NCBI GenBank assembly: GCA_019054805.1
Contig: JAHQIY010000002.1
Span: forward strand, 3,162,001-3,226,000
Origin: Brachionus manjavacas
Taxonomy: Eukaryota; Rotifera; Eurotatoria; Ploima; Brachionidae
Reading direction: 5' to 3'
Length of the DNA stretch: 64,000 nt
Under the pieces are notes generated by a model, which made no database searches, had not been told where the DNA came from, and saw nothing but the letters and a program-made list of their open reading frames with translations. A program made the translations under genes and the position numbers. This document shows positions 54,688 through 64,000 of this stretch, one piece after another; position 1 is the first letter of the stretch, and each line of letters begins with the position of its first letter.

Positions 54688-55228
54688 TAGACAATGAAAA
54701 TATTTAAAAATAAAAATCCTTTCTGTACTTTTTGTACTTTTTCAGAATATTATTTTATTTGGTCCTGTTCCTTTTTGTACTTTCTGTACTTTTTGTACTT
54801 TTTGTACTTTTTCAGAATATTATTTTATTTGGCCCTGTTCCTTTTTGTACTTTCTGTACTTTTTGTACTTTTTCAGAATATTATTTTATTTGGCCTTGTT
54901 CCTTTTTGTACTTTCTGTACTTTTTGTACTTTTGGTTCTTAATGGTAATAAAAAAACCTTTTATTAATATTTAACTAATATTTTTCTTACCTTCAGCATA
55001 CCCGAATCCCTAAACCAGGGCTCCGCCCCGGACCCCGTTTAAGTTTTAATAAAATTATTAAAATTATCATTAATCACAGAAACAGGGCCAAATAAAATAA
55101 TATTCTGAAAAAGTACAAAAAGTACAGAAAGTACAAAAAGGAACAGGGCCAAATAAAATAATATTTTGAAAAAGTACAAAAAGTAAAGAAAGGAAAATGA
55201 TTTTTTAAAAGTTTGATCCCATTGTCTA
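54688..55228. mobile_element. Foldback-type element with tandem repeats in its arms
   Basis: The outer ends are TAGACAATG (54688) and CATTGTCTA (to 55228). The left arm contains three tandem units of 60-70 bp, each with TTTTTGTAC words, CAGAATATTATTTTATTT and GGCCCTGTTCC (54,716-54,935). The right arm holds about two units in inverse orientation (55,077-55,195). The unique centre includes a GC-rich block (GGGCTCCGCCCCGGACCCCG, 55019-55038). Open frames across the repeats are artefacts of the repeat. Inverted arms made of tandem repeats are the hallmark of foldback elements. Confidence 0.8.
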
Positions 55229-55650
55229 TCCATGCAATTTTTATCAAAAAAATTTTTTTCATGAAAATTGTTTTTTTTCGAGAAATTTTTGATTTTTTTT
55301 TTCACTGAATCTTACAGTAATTATCGGTATTTTACGATAATTATCGTTATTTTACGAAAAATACCCTTTTTTAGATTACCATATTTTACGGTAAATATGG
55401 TAAAATATCGTGAATTTACCATAATTTACGTAAAATATCGTGAATTCAAGGTATCGTAGCAGCACTGTATATAAAGAAAAAAAACTTAAAACAAAATTAT
55501 AATTTTATTTCAGGGAAAAAACATATAATCAGTTGAATAAAAAAGGTAAAACACATAAACCAAAATCAAAAATTTTATAAAAGAAAAATAGATATATTCA
55601 ATTGAATAAAAAGGATAAAACACATAAACCTAAACCAAAAAATTTTTTAA
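55229..55650. other. Palindrome-rich AT DNA between foldback and piggyBac
   Basis: 55,315-55,445 is packed with short palindromes (TTACGATAATTATCGTTATT, TTTTACGGTAAATATGG). GCACTGTATA at about 55,459 looks like the right end of a CAGTGC-type element whose left end I cannot find. 55,500-55,640 has about two copies of an AAAACACATAAACC-containing unit. Confidence 0.5.
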
Positions 55651-57091
55651 CACTAGAAGACCCGATTTTTTTTATACCGTTAAGTCCCAAAATGGGTTTA
55701 AAAAACCCATTTTCTAATTTAACTCTAACTAAGGTCAAAATAAAGTTTTTTTTTCAAAATAAAATTTATTTAATGTTATTTATGCTAATTAATAGTAGCT
55801 TGATTATGGAGAAAAAAAATGTATTATATTTAAGCCATATGATTAAAAATTCTGACATAATTACATTTTAAATAAAAGAAAAAATGAAATTTTTAATGAA
55901 AAAACTCTAATTTAAAACTTTTTTCCATCTTCAAAACACTTTTGACATAAAGCTATGTTTTTTTTGTTCTTTACAACATGTACCACAACAATACTTTTTA
56001 CATGAAATACAGGTAACGTTTGTTTTATTCTGATTACAAAACCTAATTCGACAATTTTTCTTATCCTTTTTTGTGTCCATTTTTTTGGATGGAGTCGAAT
56101 CAACATTCAAATCAACTGATGCAAGTCTTTTACGAGTAGGGGAGTTTTTGGTGTCGTTGGTTGACTATTAGATGAAGATGCCTGAGAATTCCTTGAACCT
56201 TTAGTGGTCTCAGAGAGCTCCTCAACAAGTTTGATTATGAAGTCTCTTCTGGTAATTTTAGATTTGTTTACCTCTTTGAACAAAACCTCTTGACAACAAA
56301 AGACCAATAAAAGCAAGAATTTCTTCTTTTTTTAATGACAATTGAGGGTCAACAGACTCAGCAAAAGCATTTGTACAGTCTAGTACCATTTTTACCATGC
56401 TCAAATCAAAAATGACCAAAAATGCCGATAAAGCAGTGCTATCTATTCTTGAAGCTGCAAAACTTGTAGGACCACTTTTTTCATTAAAAACTATTCTTTT
56501 TCTAATACATGTTTCATCACCGTCATCTAACTTAGTCCAATGAACACCAGCTTTTGAAGTTTTGTCTAAATTTCTAGATTGCCCAGATGGTGGTTGTTGG
56601 TCACTGCTGCATTCAATTGGTTCATCGAATTCAGACTCACATTCATCGTCTGATGAATAATCAGAAACAAGATATTCATCTTCAGAGTCTAAATCTTGAA
56701 GGTCAAAATCAACGTCAGACTCGTCTGAGCCACCTGATTCGGCATCGTTGGCATTGACAAGTAAGTTTAATGCACGTAGGGCTGAAGCTCTGATTGGCAT
56801 TTTTATAATTTTTAATTGTTTGATAAAGTTAATAGTAAAATTATAATTTTTTTAGTGTCAAAAAGTTGAAAAATTTAACTGGGTTTAAAAAACTCCCTCC
56901 GGGACTTTATGTATAATTTTTTTTTTTGACACCAAAAAATTATAATTTATAAATTCTAACTATCAAATTACATATACAATTCATTTTCAAATTAAAGAGG
57001 AAAAAAAAATTTAAAAAAAAAAAATTTTTCTGATTTTTATTCGATTTTTTGCAAAAAAAAAGAGCTTAAAAAACCCGCGGGTCTTCTAGTG
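55651..57091 (-). mobile_element. Internally deleted piggyBac transposon (1,441 bp)
   Basis: Both ends read CACTAGAAGACCCG inward and are flanked by TTAA (55647-55650 and 57092-57095), the piggyBac target. The minus strand encodes a transposase N-terminus from ATG 56800 (acidic DSEDEYLVSDYSSDDE, then VFNEKSGPTSFAASRI and LSLKKEEILAFIGLLLSRG). It jumps by frame into a late segment (KEVNKSKITRRDFIIKLVEE) and ends with a cysteine-rich tail (KKNCRIRFCNQNKTNVTC, then CKKYCCGTCC). The middle DDD catalytic domain, normally several hundred residues, is missing. The coding is interrupted, so it can only move in trans, if at all. Subterminal hairpin AAAATGGGTTTAAAAAACCC lies inside the left end. Related to the remnant at 39,013. 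Confidence 0.9.
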
Positions 57092-57179
57092 TTAAATCTT
57101 AAATTTAATTCAAGAGAAAAACACATAAAATCAATTGAAAAAAAAGATAAACAGCATTAATTTAATTCTAATTCCTTCA

Positions 57180-57480
57180 TTAATCATATTGTAAACAAGG
57201 ACCAGCTTTTCGCTTCCGACCTTCTTTAGGTCTATTTTGAAAATATTTTGTAGTTAATAAGCCGGGATAATTAATTTTATTTTTGAATAAACAAGAGATT
57301 AGATGTACACACATTCCTTTGTCCATAAAATATGAACACGAACAATAGCAGCAATTAATGCAAAAGCATTCATCGCTAACAGCAACTTGATAAAGATTGT
57401 CATAAGTAAATGCGAATGATCTTGAATGGATCAAAATTTGCGTTTCAAAAATTTCGCATACCGGTAATACGTTTGATTTA
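57180..57480 (-). pseudogene. SWIM-type zinc-finger fragment (MULE-like)
   Basis: The minus strand reads LPVCEIFETQILIHSRSFAF, then CFCINCCYCSCSYFMDKGMC, VHLISCLF, and a basic end (RPKEGRKRKAGPCLQYD, stop). CxC...CxH with SYFMDKGMCVHLI is a SWIM finger, found in MULE-type transposases and a few cellular proteins. A TTKYFQNRPKEGRKRKAGP-like end follows it in transposon copies. No transposase core is upstream in the window, so I treat it as a fragment. Confidence 0.6.
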
Positions 57481-57482
57481 AT

Positions 57483-57705
57483 TTTATGTTTTTTCTCTTT
57501 TAGAATTTTATAATTTATGTCTTTTTTCTCTCATTATATAAGCTAAATTTGTTAAAATTGATTTTATGTTTTTTCTCTTTTTGTTTTTTATAATTTTATG
57601 TTTTTTTTCTCTCATTATTTAAGCTAAATTTGTTTAATTAGTTATATGTTTTTTCCTTTTTTTAATGTTTTTTTCTCTTTTTTTATGTTTTTTTCTACCT
57701 CACCC
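57483..57705. repeat. About 80-bp tandem repeat (two units plus fragments)
   Basis: Two units, about 57,483-57,562 and 57,563-57,641, share ATTTTATGTTTTTTCTCTTT, a second TTATGT block, TTTTCTCTCATTAT and TAAGCTAAATTTGTT. Shorter ATGTTTTTTTCTCTTTTT pieces continue to 57,690. Similar words in reverse flank the piggyBac element on its left (55,500-55,640), so that element may have landed inside this array. Confidence 0.7.
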
Positions 57706-57904
57706 ATCAAAATTTTACAAAGAATTGTTTTAGTGACACTTGAAGATTCACTAGATTCAGTTTGTGATTGAATGACCAACATCCATATTATTTTGCCAGT
57801 TAATTACTATAATCACTAATTGACAGTCGCTTGAACTTGAAATTATTTTTAGCTTTGCGGTAAAATTTACCTTTGTGCAATTATCTAAAATAGCAATTTT
57901 AAAA

Positions 57905-58089
57905 AATTCCTATTTGGTGAAATACCTACGGCAAACGATGCAGCTTTATTTGGTATCCTTAGTCAAATTTTTTGTCTGAATAATTCAGAAATAGAGACGC
58001 TGAGAAAAAAAAAATTTCCTTTTCTTTTTAGGTATTTTGAAAATTTAAAAAACCTTTACTGGAAAGATTGGGAGGACCGTTCCAGATAA
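57905..58089 (+). pseudogene. FAXC last-exon fragment
   Basis: About 60 codons matching the end of the FAXC gene at 48,694-48,880 (FLFGEIPTANDAALFGILSQ to YWKDWEDRSR, stop at 58087-58089). Everything upstream, including exon 1 and the promoter, is absent because the duplication breakpoint falls inside the exon. It lacks a start and cannot make FAXC. Confidence 0.93.
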
Positions 58090-58235
58090 TCAAAATAACA
58101 TTGTCTTCTAATTTTAATAAAAACGTATGGAATTTAAATTTTTTTTTATGATAAACTGAAATAGGAATAAGAAAAATTTATTTAAAATTAAAGTTTTTGA
58201 ATTTTTGAAAAAAGTTTTCTAGCTAAAAAAAATTC

Positions 58236-59739
58236 TTAAAACTTTGAACCTCTTTGCAAATAATTTTCTTTTAATCTAAAATTTAATAATTTTTTCAGAA
58301 TTTAAATCTATTCAAATTTATTTAATTTTACCTGACAGCGTTTATTTTAATAAATCCTGCAGCATCCGAAGGCTCATAGTCTCCTTTTACATCCATGCTA
58401 ACTAAAGTTTCATTATATAGGGATTTATTCGACTCTCTTGCTTTGGCATACACATTTCCTTTAAAAACTGACACAGTTACTGATCCGTCAACATTTTCTT
58501 GACTTTTTGTTATAATATCTCTCATAAAATCAGCTTCTGGGCTAAACCAAAATCCATTATATATTATTTCAGAATATTTAGGTACCAAAGATTGCTTGAT
58601 TTTTCTTACTTCCTACTCAAAGCATTAAAAGAAAAAGAAAAAATAATCAAAAGTATACTCTATCCATTGTTAAAAGCTCTATATCTAAATGAGCATTATA
58701 TAAAATGGTCCCTCCAGGTGTCTCATAGATACCTCTTGATTTCATGCCGACAAATCTATTTTCAACAATATCAATTCTTCCAATGCCATGGATTTTTCCG
58801 ATCTCATTTAAATAATTCATTATATCAAGTGGGTCAGAAAAAGATACAGATTTGCTCAAATTTTTTACATTTACTGGAATTCCTTTTTTAAACTCGATTT
58901 TAATTAGATCAGCGGTGTCAGGCCAGTCACTAGGATTCGAGGTCATTTGATAAATATTATCTGGAGCTGGACATTCCGGTTTTTCCAAAATACCAGATTC
59001 ATAGCTAATGTGCAGCAAATTGGCATCCATTGACCACGGATTTTTTGGAGTCACTGGTAAAGGAATATCGTGAGCAGAAGCATAATTGAACAAGTCAGTT
59101 CTTCCTTTGAAGCGCTCATAAAATTCAGGTATTTTCCATGGTGATATTACTTCAATATCAGGTTTAAGCGCAAAGCTACTCAACTCAAATCTGACTTGAT
59201 CATTTCCCTTGCCAGTTGCACCATGAGAGATATAAGCTGCGTTTTTTTCATACGCTACTTTAATCAAACCTCTAAATTTACTCTTTTTTTAAATATTTGA
59301 GAAAAAATATAAGAATTAGTTTACTTAGTAATGCATGGACGAGCCAGAGATGTTCCTAAAAGATATCTGTCCTCGTAAATAGCGTTTGCTTGTATTGCAG
59401 GAAAAATGTAATCTACAACAAACTCTTTTCTCAAATCAAGGCAAACAAACTTTTTTTAAGAAATAAAAATTTAGCTTTTTAAAGAAAAAAATTACATCTT
59501 TGGCTCCGAGTTTCAAAGCTTTTTCTTTGGCAGAATTGAAGTCTTCATCTTGACCAATATTAGCCTTTAAAAGGTTGTAATTAAAAAATTCTGGGTGGAT
59601 AAATAGTTTGGTTATCTTTTACCATGTAAGCTATAACTTCATAGTTTTGCTCAATTAACCAAACTAGAATGCAAGATGTGTCTAATCCACCACTATAAGC
59701 CAAGACAACAGTTCTATTTTCATTTTTGAAAGAACTCAT
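58236..59739 (-). CDS. ASS1: Argininosuccinate synthase, intact right copy
   Basis: There are six exons on the minus strand: 59739-59623, 59564-59496, 59449-59325, 59271-58659, 58612-58332 and 58275-58236. All joins keep the frame and give 414 residues. It catalyses ATP-dependent condensation of citrulline with aspartate to argininosuccinate (arginine synthesis, urea and NO-linked recycling; cytosolic). Landmarks: [15 protein letters not shown] (ATP pyrophosphatase loop), [85 protein letters not shown] and [17 protein letters not shown]. Exon 4 keeps the seven-A run (GAAAAAAAC) that the left copy has lost. One visible amino-acid difference from the left copy is SPEADFM versus SPEANFM. About 2 kb of upstream sequence was copied with it, so its promoter is probably included. 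Confidence 0.95.
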
Positions 59740-60159
59740 TTTTATAAGCTTTTAAATTTTAATTTTTCTCTATTTAAATTAAATTTATATGTAAACTTTG
59801 ATAGTCACTTTACATTAAAGAGAAAATTTAAACCATAAGTTGTTTTTACTACGCGTCTGTTGTTATGTTAAAGTTTAGCATTTTAGATAAAATTTAAATA
59901 TATGTTTGATTAAAATAATCAAATATGATTTATATTAGCTTCTCAACTTAAAATTGAGTCAAATAAAATATGAGAAATAACAAGCATTAAAAGAGAGAAA
60001 ATAATATCCTAATCAAAATAAAAAATCTCTTAAAAAGAACAAAAAATTTCAAACTTAAAATAGAAAAGTCTTGATATTCAAAAAAATTTTTGTGATTACA
60101 TTTTTTTAAACTAAGTAAATAATTCAAATGTTCTAAGCCTATCACCGACCATTTTTTAA

Positions 60160-60988
60160 TGTTGAAAAATTTTGAAATTTAAAAAGGTTTATTTTATTTT
60201 TTTAATATTCCGCTAACTCTATTTAAAATTCAACAATTTCGTTTTTGATAACTTTTTAAGATAGTATAAATAATAATTTAAAACAAAAATGAAAAAAGTT
60301 GCATTAATAAATTTAAAATTTTAGACTGATAGCAACACAAACAACAAAATAAAAAAAAAGGAAGAAAAATTTTGAAATTTTGAAAAGGTTTATTTTATTT
60401 TTCAAATTTTTTTAAAACACCACAAACTCTAATTAAAATTCAACAATTTTGTTTTTGGTAACTATTTTGAAAACTAAAATAGTAGATATCATTAAAAGTA
60501 TTAATAATTCTCCCTTTTCTATCCTAGTGGATAATGAGGAGGCGCTCATCTCCTTTTCTAGTATTTTTTTTGAGCAATGGCTCCGATCTGGCACAGAAGT
60601 TACTGCATCGAATTGATCACCTTCACTGAATAAGCATTTTAATCATAAATTTTTTTTCACTTTTGTTTTAAAGTATAAATCATACTTTAAAACAAAAATA
60701 AAAAATAATTTCCATGAAAAATTAAAATTTTAGACCGATAACAGCACATACAACAAAATAATATAAAGAAGAAAAATTTTGAAATTTAAAAAGGTTTATT
60801 TTCTTTATCAAATTTTTTTTCAAACTCCACAAACTCTTATTTAAATTCAACTATTTCGTTTATGGTAACGATTTTAAAAAGTAAAATAGTAGATATCAAA
60901 AATAGTATTAAAATATGAATCATACTTTAAAAAAAATTTCCATGAAAAAATTAAAATTTTAGACCGATAACAACACATACAACACCTA
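60160..60988. repeat. Tandem-unit expansion specific to the right arm
   Basis: Copies of a unit with TTGAAATTTAAAAAGGTTTA, CAAACTCTTATTTAAATTCA and TTTTAGACCGATAACA-like words start near 60,170, 60,370 and 60,775; the left arm has one (46,400-46,640). Between the second and third lies an unrelated less AT-rich piece (60,515-60,640, GGATAATGAGGAGGCGCTCA) related to the sequence at 44,745-44,775. Confidence 0.7.
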
Positions 60989-61404
60989 CAGTGCGTTTAT
61001 AAAATGTCCAGAATCAGATGAATTTATGTTATTTTGCATTCTTTTTAGTAAACTTAAGTAATCATACGTTTATATTTTTTTGCTAAGAACATGTAATTAT
61101 ACGTAAAATTATGTTACCTTTCATTTAAAAAACGTTAATTTTAGTAAAATTATGCCTAATTGCTAACGGCCAAAAACAATTAGGTTTCGGTAAGAAAAAT
61201 GTAAAAATTGACTGTTTTTACAAAATTTTGAAATAATTTTACTAAAATTTACGATTTTTAATGAAAACTAAAGTAATTTTACGTGTAATTACATATTCTT
61301 ACCAGCAAATATTCACGTAAGATTACGTAAACTTCCGGAAGATTACTAAAAATTAATGAAAATTACGTAATTTAGCCAATCCTGGACCTTTTTTAAAAGC
61401 ACTG
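60989..61404. mobile_element. CAGTGC-ended MITE, right-arm copy
   Basis: A 416-bp reverse counterpart of 45,980-46,397 with the same about 40-bp inverted ends. Small differences inside confirm that the arms are not identical copies. Confidence 0.8.
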
Positions 61405-62264
61405 TTTCACCGACTTTTTTATGATTTTGAAAAATTTTGAAATTTAAAAAGTTTTATTTTATCTTTCACAATATTTTAATATTTTGCAAACTCATAGTAA
61501 AAATAATACATGGATGTTTTGAAGGATTTAAAAAAACACTTTTTGCTAAATTCTTATTTTTATTTATTACTTTTTTGTTTAAAGAGCATTTTTTTGTTTC
61601 TTGCAACTAAATATTTGAAATTAAATATTATGATAAAGTTTATTCTTCAAAAATGAATCAAAAATATAATGAATTAATATATTTTATTTCTAAATTCAAT
61701 TAAAAATTATAAAAAACTTTAAATTTATTTTACATTTTTAAAAAGAATAAATTATAGAAAAATTAACAAAAAAATTAACAATTCAAAATATGTCAATATT
61801 TATCAAAGGATTAACTCATTTTTTAAAGCTTTTAAATTCTAATTTTTCTCTTTTTTGAATTAAATTTATAAGTAAATATTAAATTTATGTTTGATTAGTC
61901 TTTGGTATTATCTAACAAAACTTATTCCACGAATCTTTTAACAATGAAATTAATTCGAACAGAATTTTGTACCAGAAAATTTTAAGAATTTAATATCGAC
62001 GGAAACAAATACCGATAGGATTTGAATACCAACCTAATTAAATATCAAATTTTAACAAAAAAAAAGGTTTCTTAATAACCAAACAGAACAAAAAAATATT
62101 TTAAGATTCTATTAAAAAAAAAAGAGCTTAAAAATAAATTTGATTTTCATGGACCACCACTGGATGAGAAATTTTAAATTTTTCAATAAAAAGATTACTT
62201 TGGATAAAGAAAGTGTTGGATATTTTTAGTTATTTTGAGCATTTTTTTGATTAAGTTATATTAT
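61405..62264. other. AT-rich part of the right arm
   Basis: Reverse counterpart of 45,126-45,979. No gene is seen. Confidence 0.5.
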
Positions 62265-62590
62265 AAAAATTGAGATATTTGGGCCTGAGACATTGTCGAA
62301 TGCTGACCTAAACAGAATAACAAATTCAGTGAATGCATTAAGAACAAAAGACTGCGATGGCTCGGGTATGTACTTAGCATGAAATAGACACGGAAACCAA
62401 AAAGAGCCCATCAATGGACACCTCAAGGGCGACGTATGGTAAGACGACAAGCAGTAAAATGGAGGTCAACAATCACGAAAGAGCTCATCGAAGTGGGAAT
62501 GACATTGGGAGAAGCAAGGGTAAAGGCAAAAGATACATTTGAATGAAAATCAAAAGAAATGATCCAATGCTCCACGAGGAGTATCTTAAT
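62265..62590 (+). mobile_element. RTE LINE 3' fragment, decayed (right arm)
   Basis: Mirror of 44,795-45,125: FGPETLSNADLNRITNS, later blocks with stops, and the end of the RTE C-terminus. Inactive. Confidence 0.75.
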
Positions 62591-62759
62591 TGGTATTTGT
62601 TTCTTTGGTATAAGATAGCGCCTCTTCATTATCGACTAGGATAAAAAGGGACTTATGGGAATTATGAGCATAACAAAAGATAATTGAATTTTTTTTAATT
62701 ATTAATTTAAACTGCGGGTCTATGGTCCCTTTGAACACAAAGCAGGTCAATTAGATTCT

Positions 62760-63632
62760 GATTTATTTTATTTATTTGATTTTTGTAACGAGCTAGGGCT
62801 CCTTCAGAATGAATTACAAAAAAATCAAAATAAAGTAAATAAACTAAAAAAAAAATGAAAGTTAAGAATACATTGATTGCTAAATGTGGCACATGTTTAC
62901 ATAGTTCAGTTGTCAGGAAAAAAGGAGGAAATAGTAAGTTAGCAATTACACAATGGAGTTGGGTATTCAATATATTTCGATTCGAAACCTTCTTTGTATT
63001 CCTCCACCAGTCTGACAACCAATAGAATAGAATGACTCATTCCTGTCCCAACACTACTCTATCTCTCAACTCAAAAAGCCGATTCGAGACTGTTAGTAAT
63101 TTAAGTTTATTAAAAGCCTAATGATACACGATGTTGGAGGGAGTATCATATTTAAACTTAAGGGTAGATCTTTCTGCTGTATTCTGAATTGTTTGTAGTT
63201 TTTTGATATTATTTTCTGAAAATGAATTCAAGCAAGGAAAAGAATGGTCTAAAATTGATCCGACTAAAGATTTGTAAAAATTTCCTAGTGTGTTTTGAGT
63301 AAGACCCCATTTTTTATTTGACAATATCTTAATAATGATACATGATACTTTTTATTTTATTTTATTTTTTACACTGCAAAATTTGGCGTAATTTTTTGAA
63401 ATAAATAATAATTGTAATAATAATATCTTAATAATATTTGGCCTTTTATTGCAGCGTTCTTTAATTTCGTCCATCAGTATATTGAAGTTTAGCTTAGAAT
63501 CAAATTTAATACCAAGGAACTTGATTTCTTTTTGGCTCACTAATTTGTTTCCATAAATTTTTAAGTATTGATTATCACTTTTTTTGTACCTAGAAAAGAC
63601 TACTGAACACGACTTCTCAACTGATATCTTTT
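62760..63632 (-). mobile_element. Jockey-like LINE 3' part (family A), right-arm copy
   Basis: Mirror of 43,752-44,620, with the same 82-bp insertion and 14-bp repeat (about 63,330-63,435), SNKKWGLTQNTLGNFYKSLV and the family A tail at its low-coordinate end. A local change at about 63,118 (CATCGTGTATCATTAGGCTT) replaces the HHEIFNKLK codons, so this copy has an extra lesion. Confidence 0.82.
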
Positions 63633-64000
63633 AAATTCATTATTTATTTATTTGATTACTGAACAGTTTCAAATGTTCGTTTTATATTCAACCGAGCTCA
63701 ATGGACGATGCTGTTTGACAATTTATTACTATTTATTTTCTTGTTAAGGTCAACATTTTCCTTTTTAGATTTTATTTATTTATTTATTTAATTAAAGTTT
63801 AAGTCCCATGGAAAAATTGAAATAAAAAAAAAATGGACAGTTAAATATCCATTTTAAAATAAAGTAAAAAATTCAGTTTGTTTACAAAAAAATTACAAAA
63901 AAATGATTAAGATTATTCAATTGACTACCAAAATTTAATTTTGTAAAGATCATCCAAAATTTACAAAGAATTGTTTTAGTGACACTTGAAGGTTCACTAG
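63633..64000. other. Right-arm end, A-rich
   Basis: Mirror of 43,387-43,751, including the GAGCTCAATGG and AAATAAATAAAT pieces. The window stops inside the duplication. Confidence 0.6.

Larger units (their letters stand above)
57709..64000. repeat. Right arm of the inverted duplication (runs past the window)
   Basis: 57,904-64,000 is the reverse of 43,387-48,880. 57,709-57,903 is the reverse of about 43,236-43,430, the beginning of the same unit. In the arm's own orientation, the unit end (FAXC exon) is thus fused directly to a second unit start. The fusion lies in an A/T run shared by both sides (AATTTTAAAAAATTCC). The far end is not reached. Confidence 0.92.

Noticed and set aside
54694-55305. 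Open frames rich in F, L, Y and V across the tandem repeats
   Set aside because: They arise from the TTTTTGTAC repeat units of the foldback element and have no independent support.
57180-57434. SWIM protein as part of the piggyBac element
   Set aside because: It lies outside the TTAA-flanked ends of that element, and piggyBac transposases do not carry SWIM fingers.
1-64000. CRISPR array or prokaryotic defence/operon system
   Set aside because: No regularly spaced direct repeats with unique spacers and no bacterial-type genes; spliced metazoan genes show a eukaryotic nuclear segment.

Overview
The window looks like a nuclear segment from a small, very AT-rich invertebrate. The genes are plainly metazoan: MED4, BCS1L, ISCU, DZIP1, FAM234-type, ESF1, MBD5/6-type, an Ig-domain receptor, argininosuccinate synthase, FAXC and ATPase inhibitor IF1. 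Most introns are tiny (34-58 bp, GT-AG), with exceptions of about 0.5 kb in BCS1L and 2.6 kb in DZIP1. A monogonont rotifer of the Brachionus type would fit the composition, the intron size and the jockey-like LINEs. That is an inference from memory of such genomes, not something the sequence proves. All homology calls and splice sites here were made by eye.

Layout. 1-3.2 kb: the 3' end of MED4, a broken transposon-type cysteine cluster and a three-finger zinc-finger gene. 3.9-11.3 kb: a LINE graveyard, including one LINE split by a pogo-like MITE, and a MITE with long terminal inverted repeats. 11.5-15.3 kb: minus-strand genes for an orphan GPCR, BCS1L and ISCU. 15.3-20 kb: mostly empty, with a dead mariner. 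20-25.1 kb: DZIP1. 26.4 kb: initiator tRNA-Met. 26.8-28.9 kb: FAM234-like. 31.3-33.1 kb: ESF1. 36.9-38.3 kb: MBD5/6-like. 39-41 kb: a piggyBac remnant with a nested LINE, then further LINE ends. 41.5-43.0 kb: an Ig-domain receptor.

From about 43.2 kb to the end the window is dominated by one large inverted duplication. The left arm (about 43,236-48,880) carries LINE debris, a 418-bp MITE, an argininosuccinate synthase gene with a one-base frameshift, and the last exon of a FAXC gene. The right arm (about 57,709-64,000, continuing beyond the window) repeats all of this in reverse, with an intact argininosuccinate synthase gene and only a stump of FAXC. At 57,904 the end of the unit is joined head-to-tail to its own beginning, as a circular or tandem intermediate would produce. 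The spacer between the arms holds the 5' part of FAXC, IF1, and a cluster of transposons: a 5'-inverted (twin-primed) RTE insertion sitting inside a MITE, a foldback element with internal tandem repeats, and an internally deleted piggyBac with TTAA target duplications.

Several genes serve mitochondria: ISCU (Fe-S scaffold), BCS1L (inserts the Fe-S Rieske protein) and possibly IF1. ISCU and BCS1L are adjacent on one strand. FAXC and IF1 are head-to-head about 100 bp apart. I see no CRISPR array, prokaryotic operon or other microbial system. The most notable material is the structural and transposon history of the 43-64 kb region.
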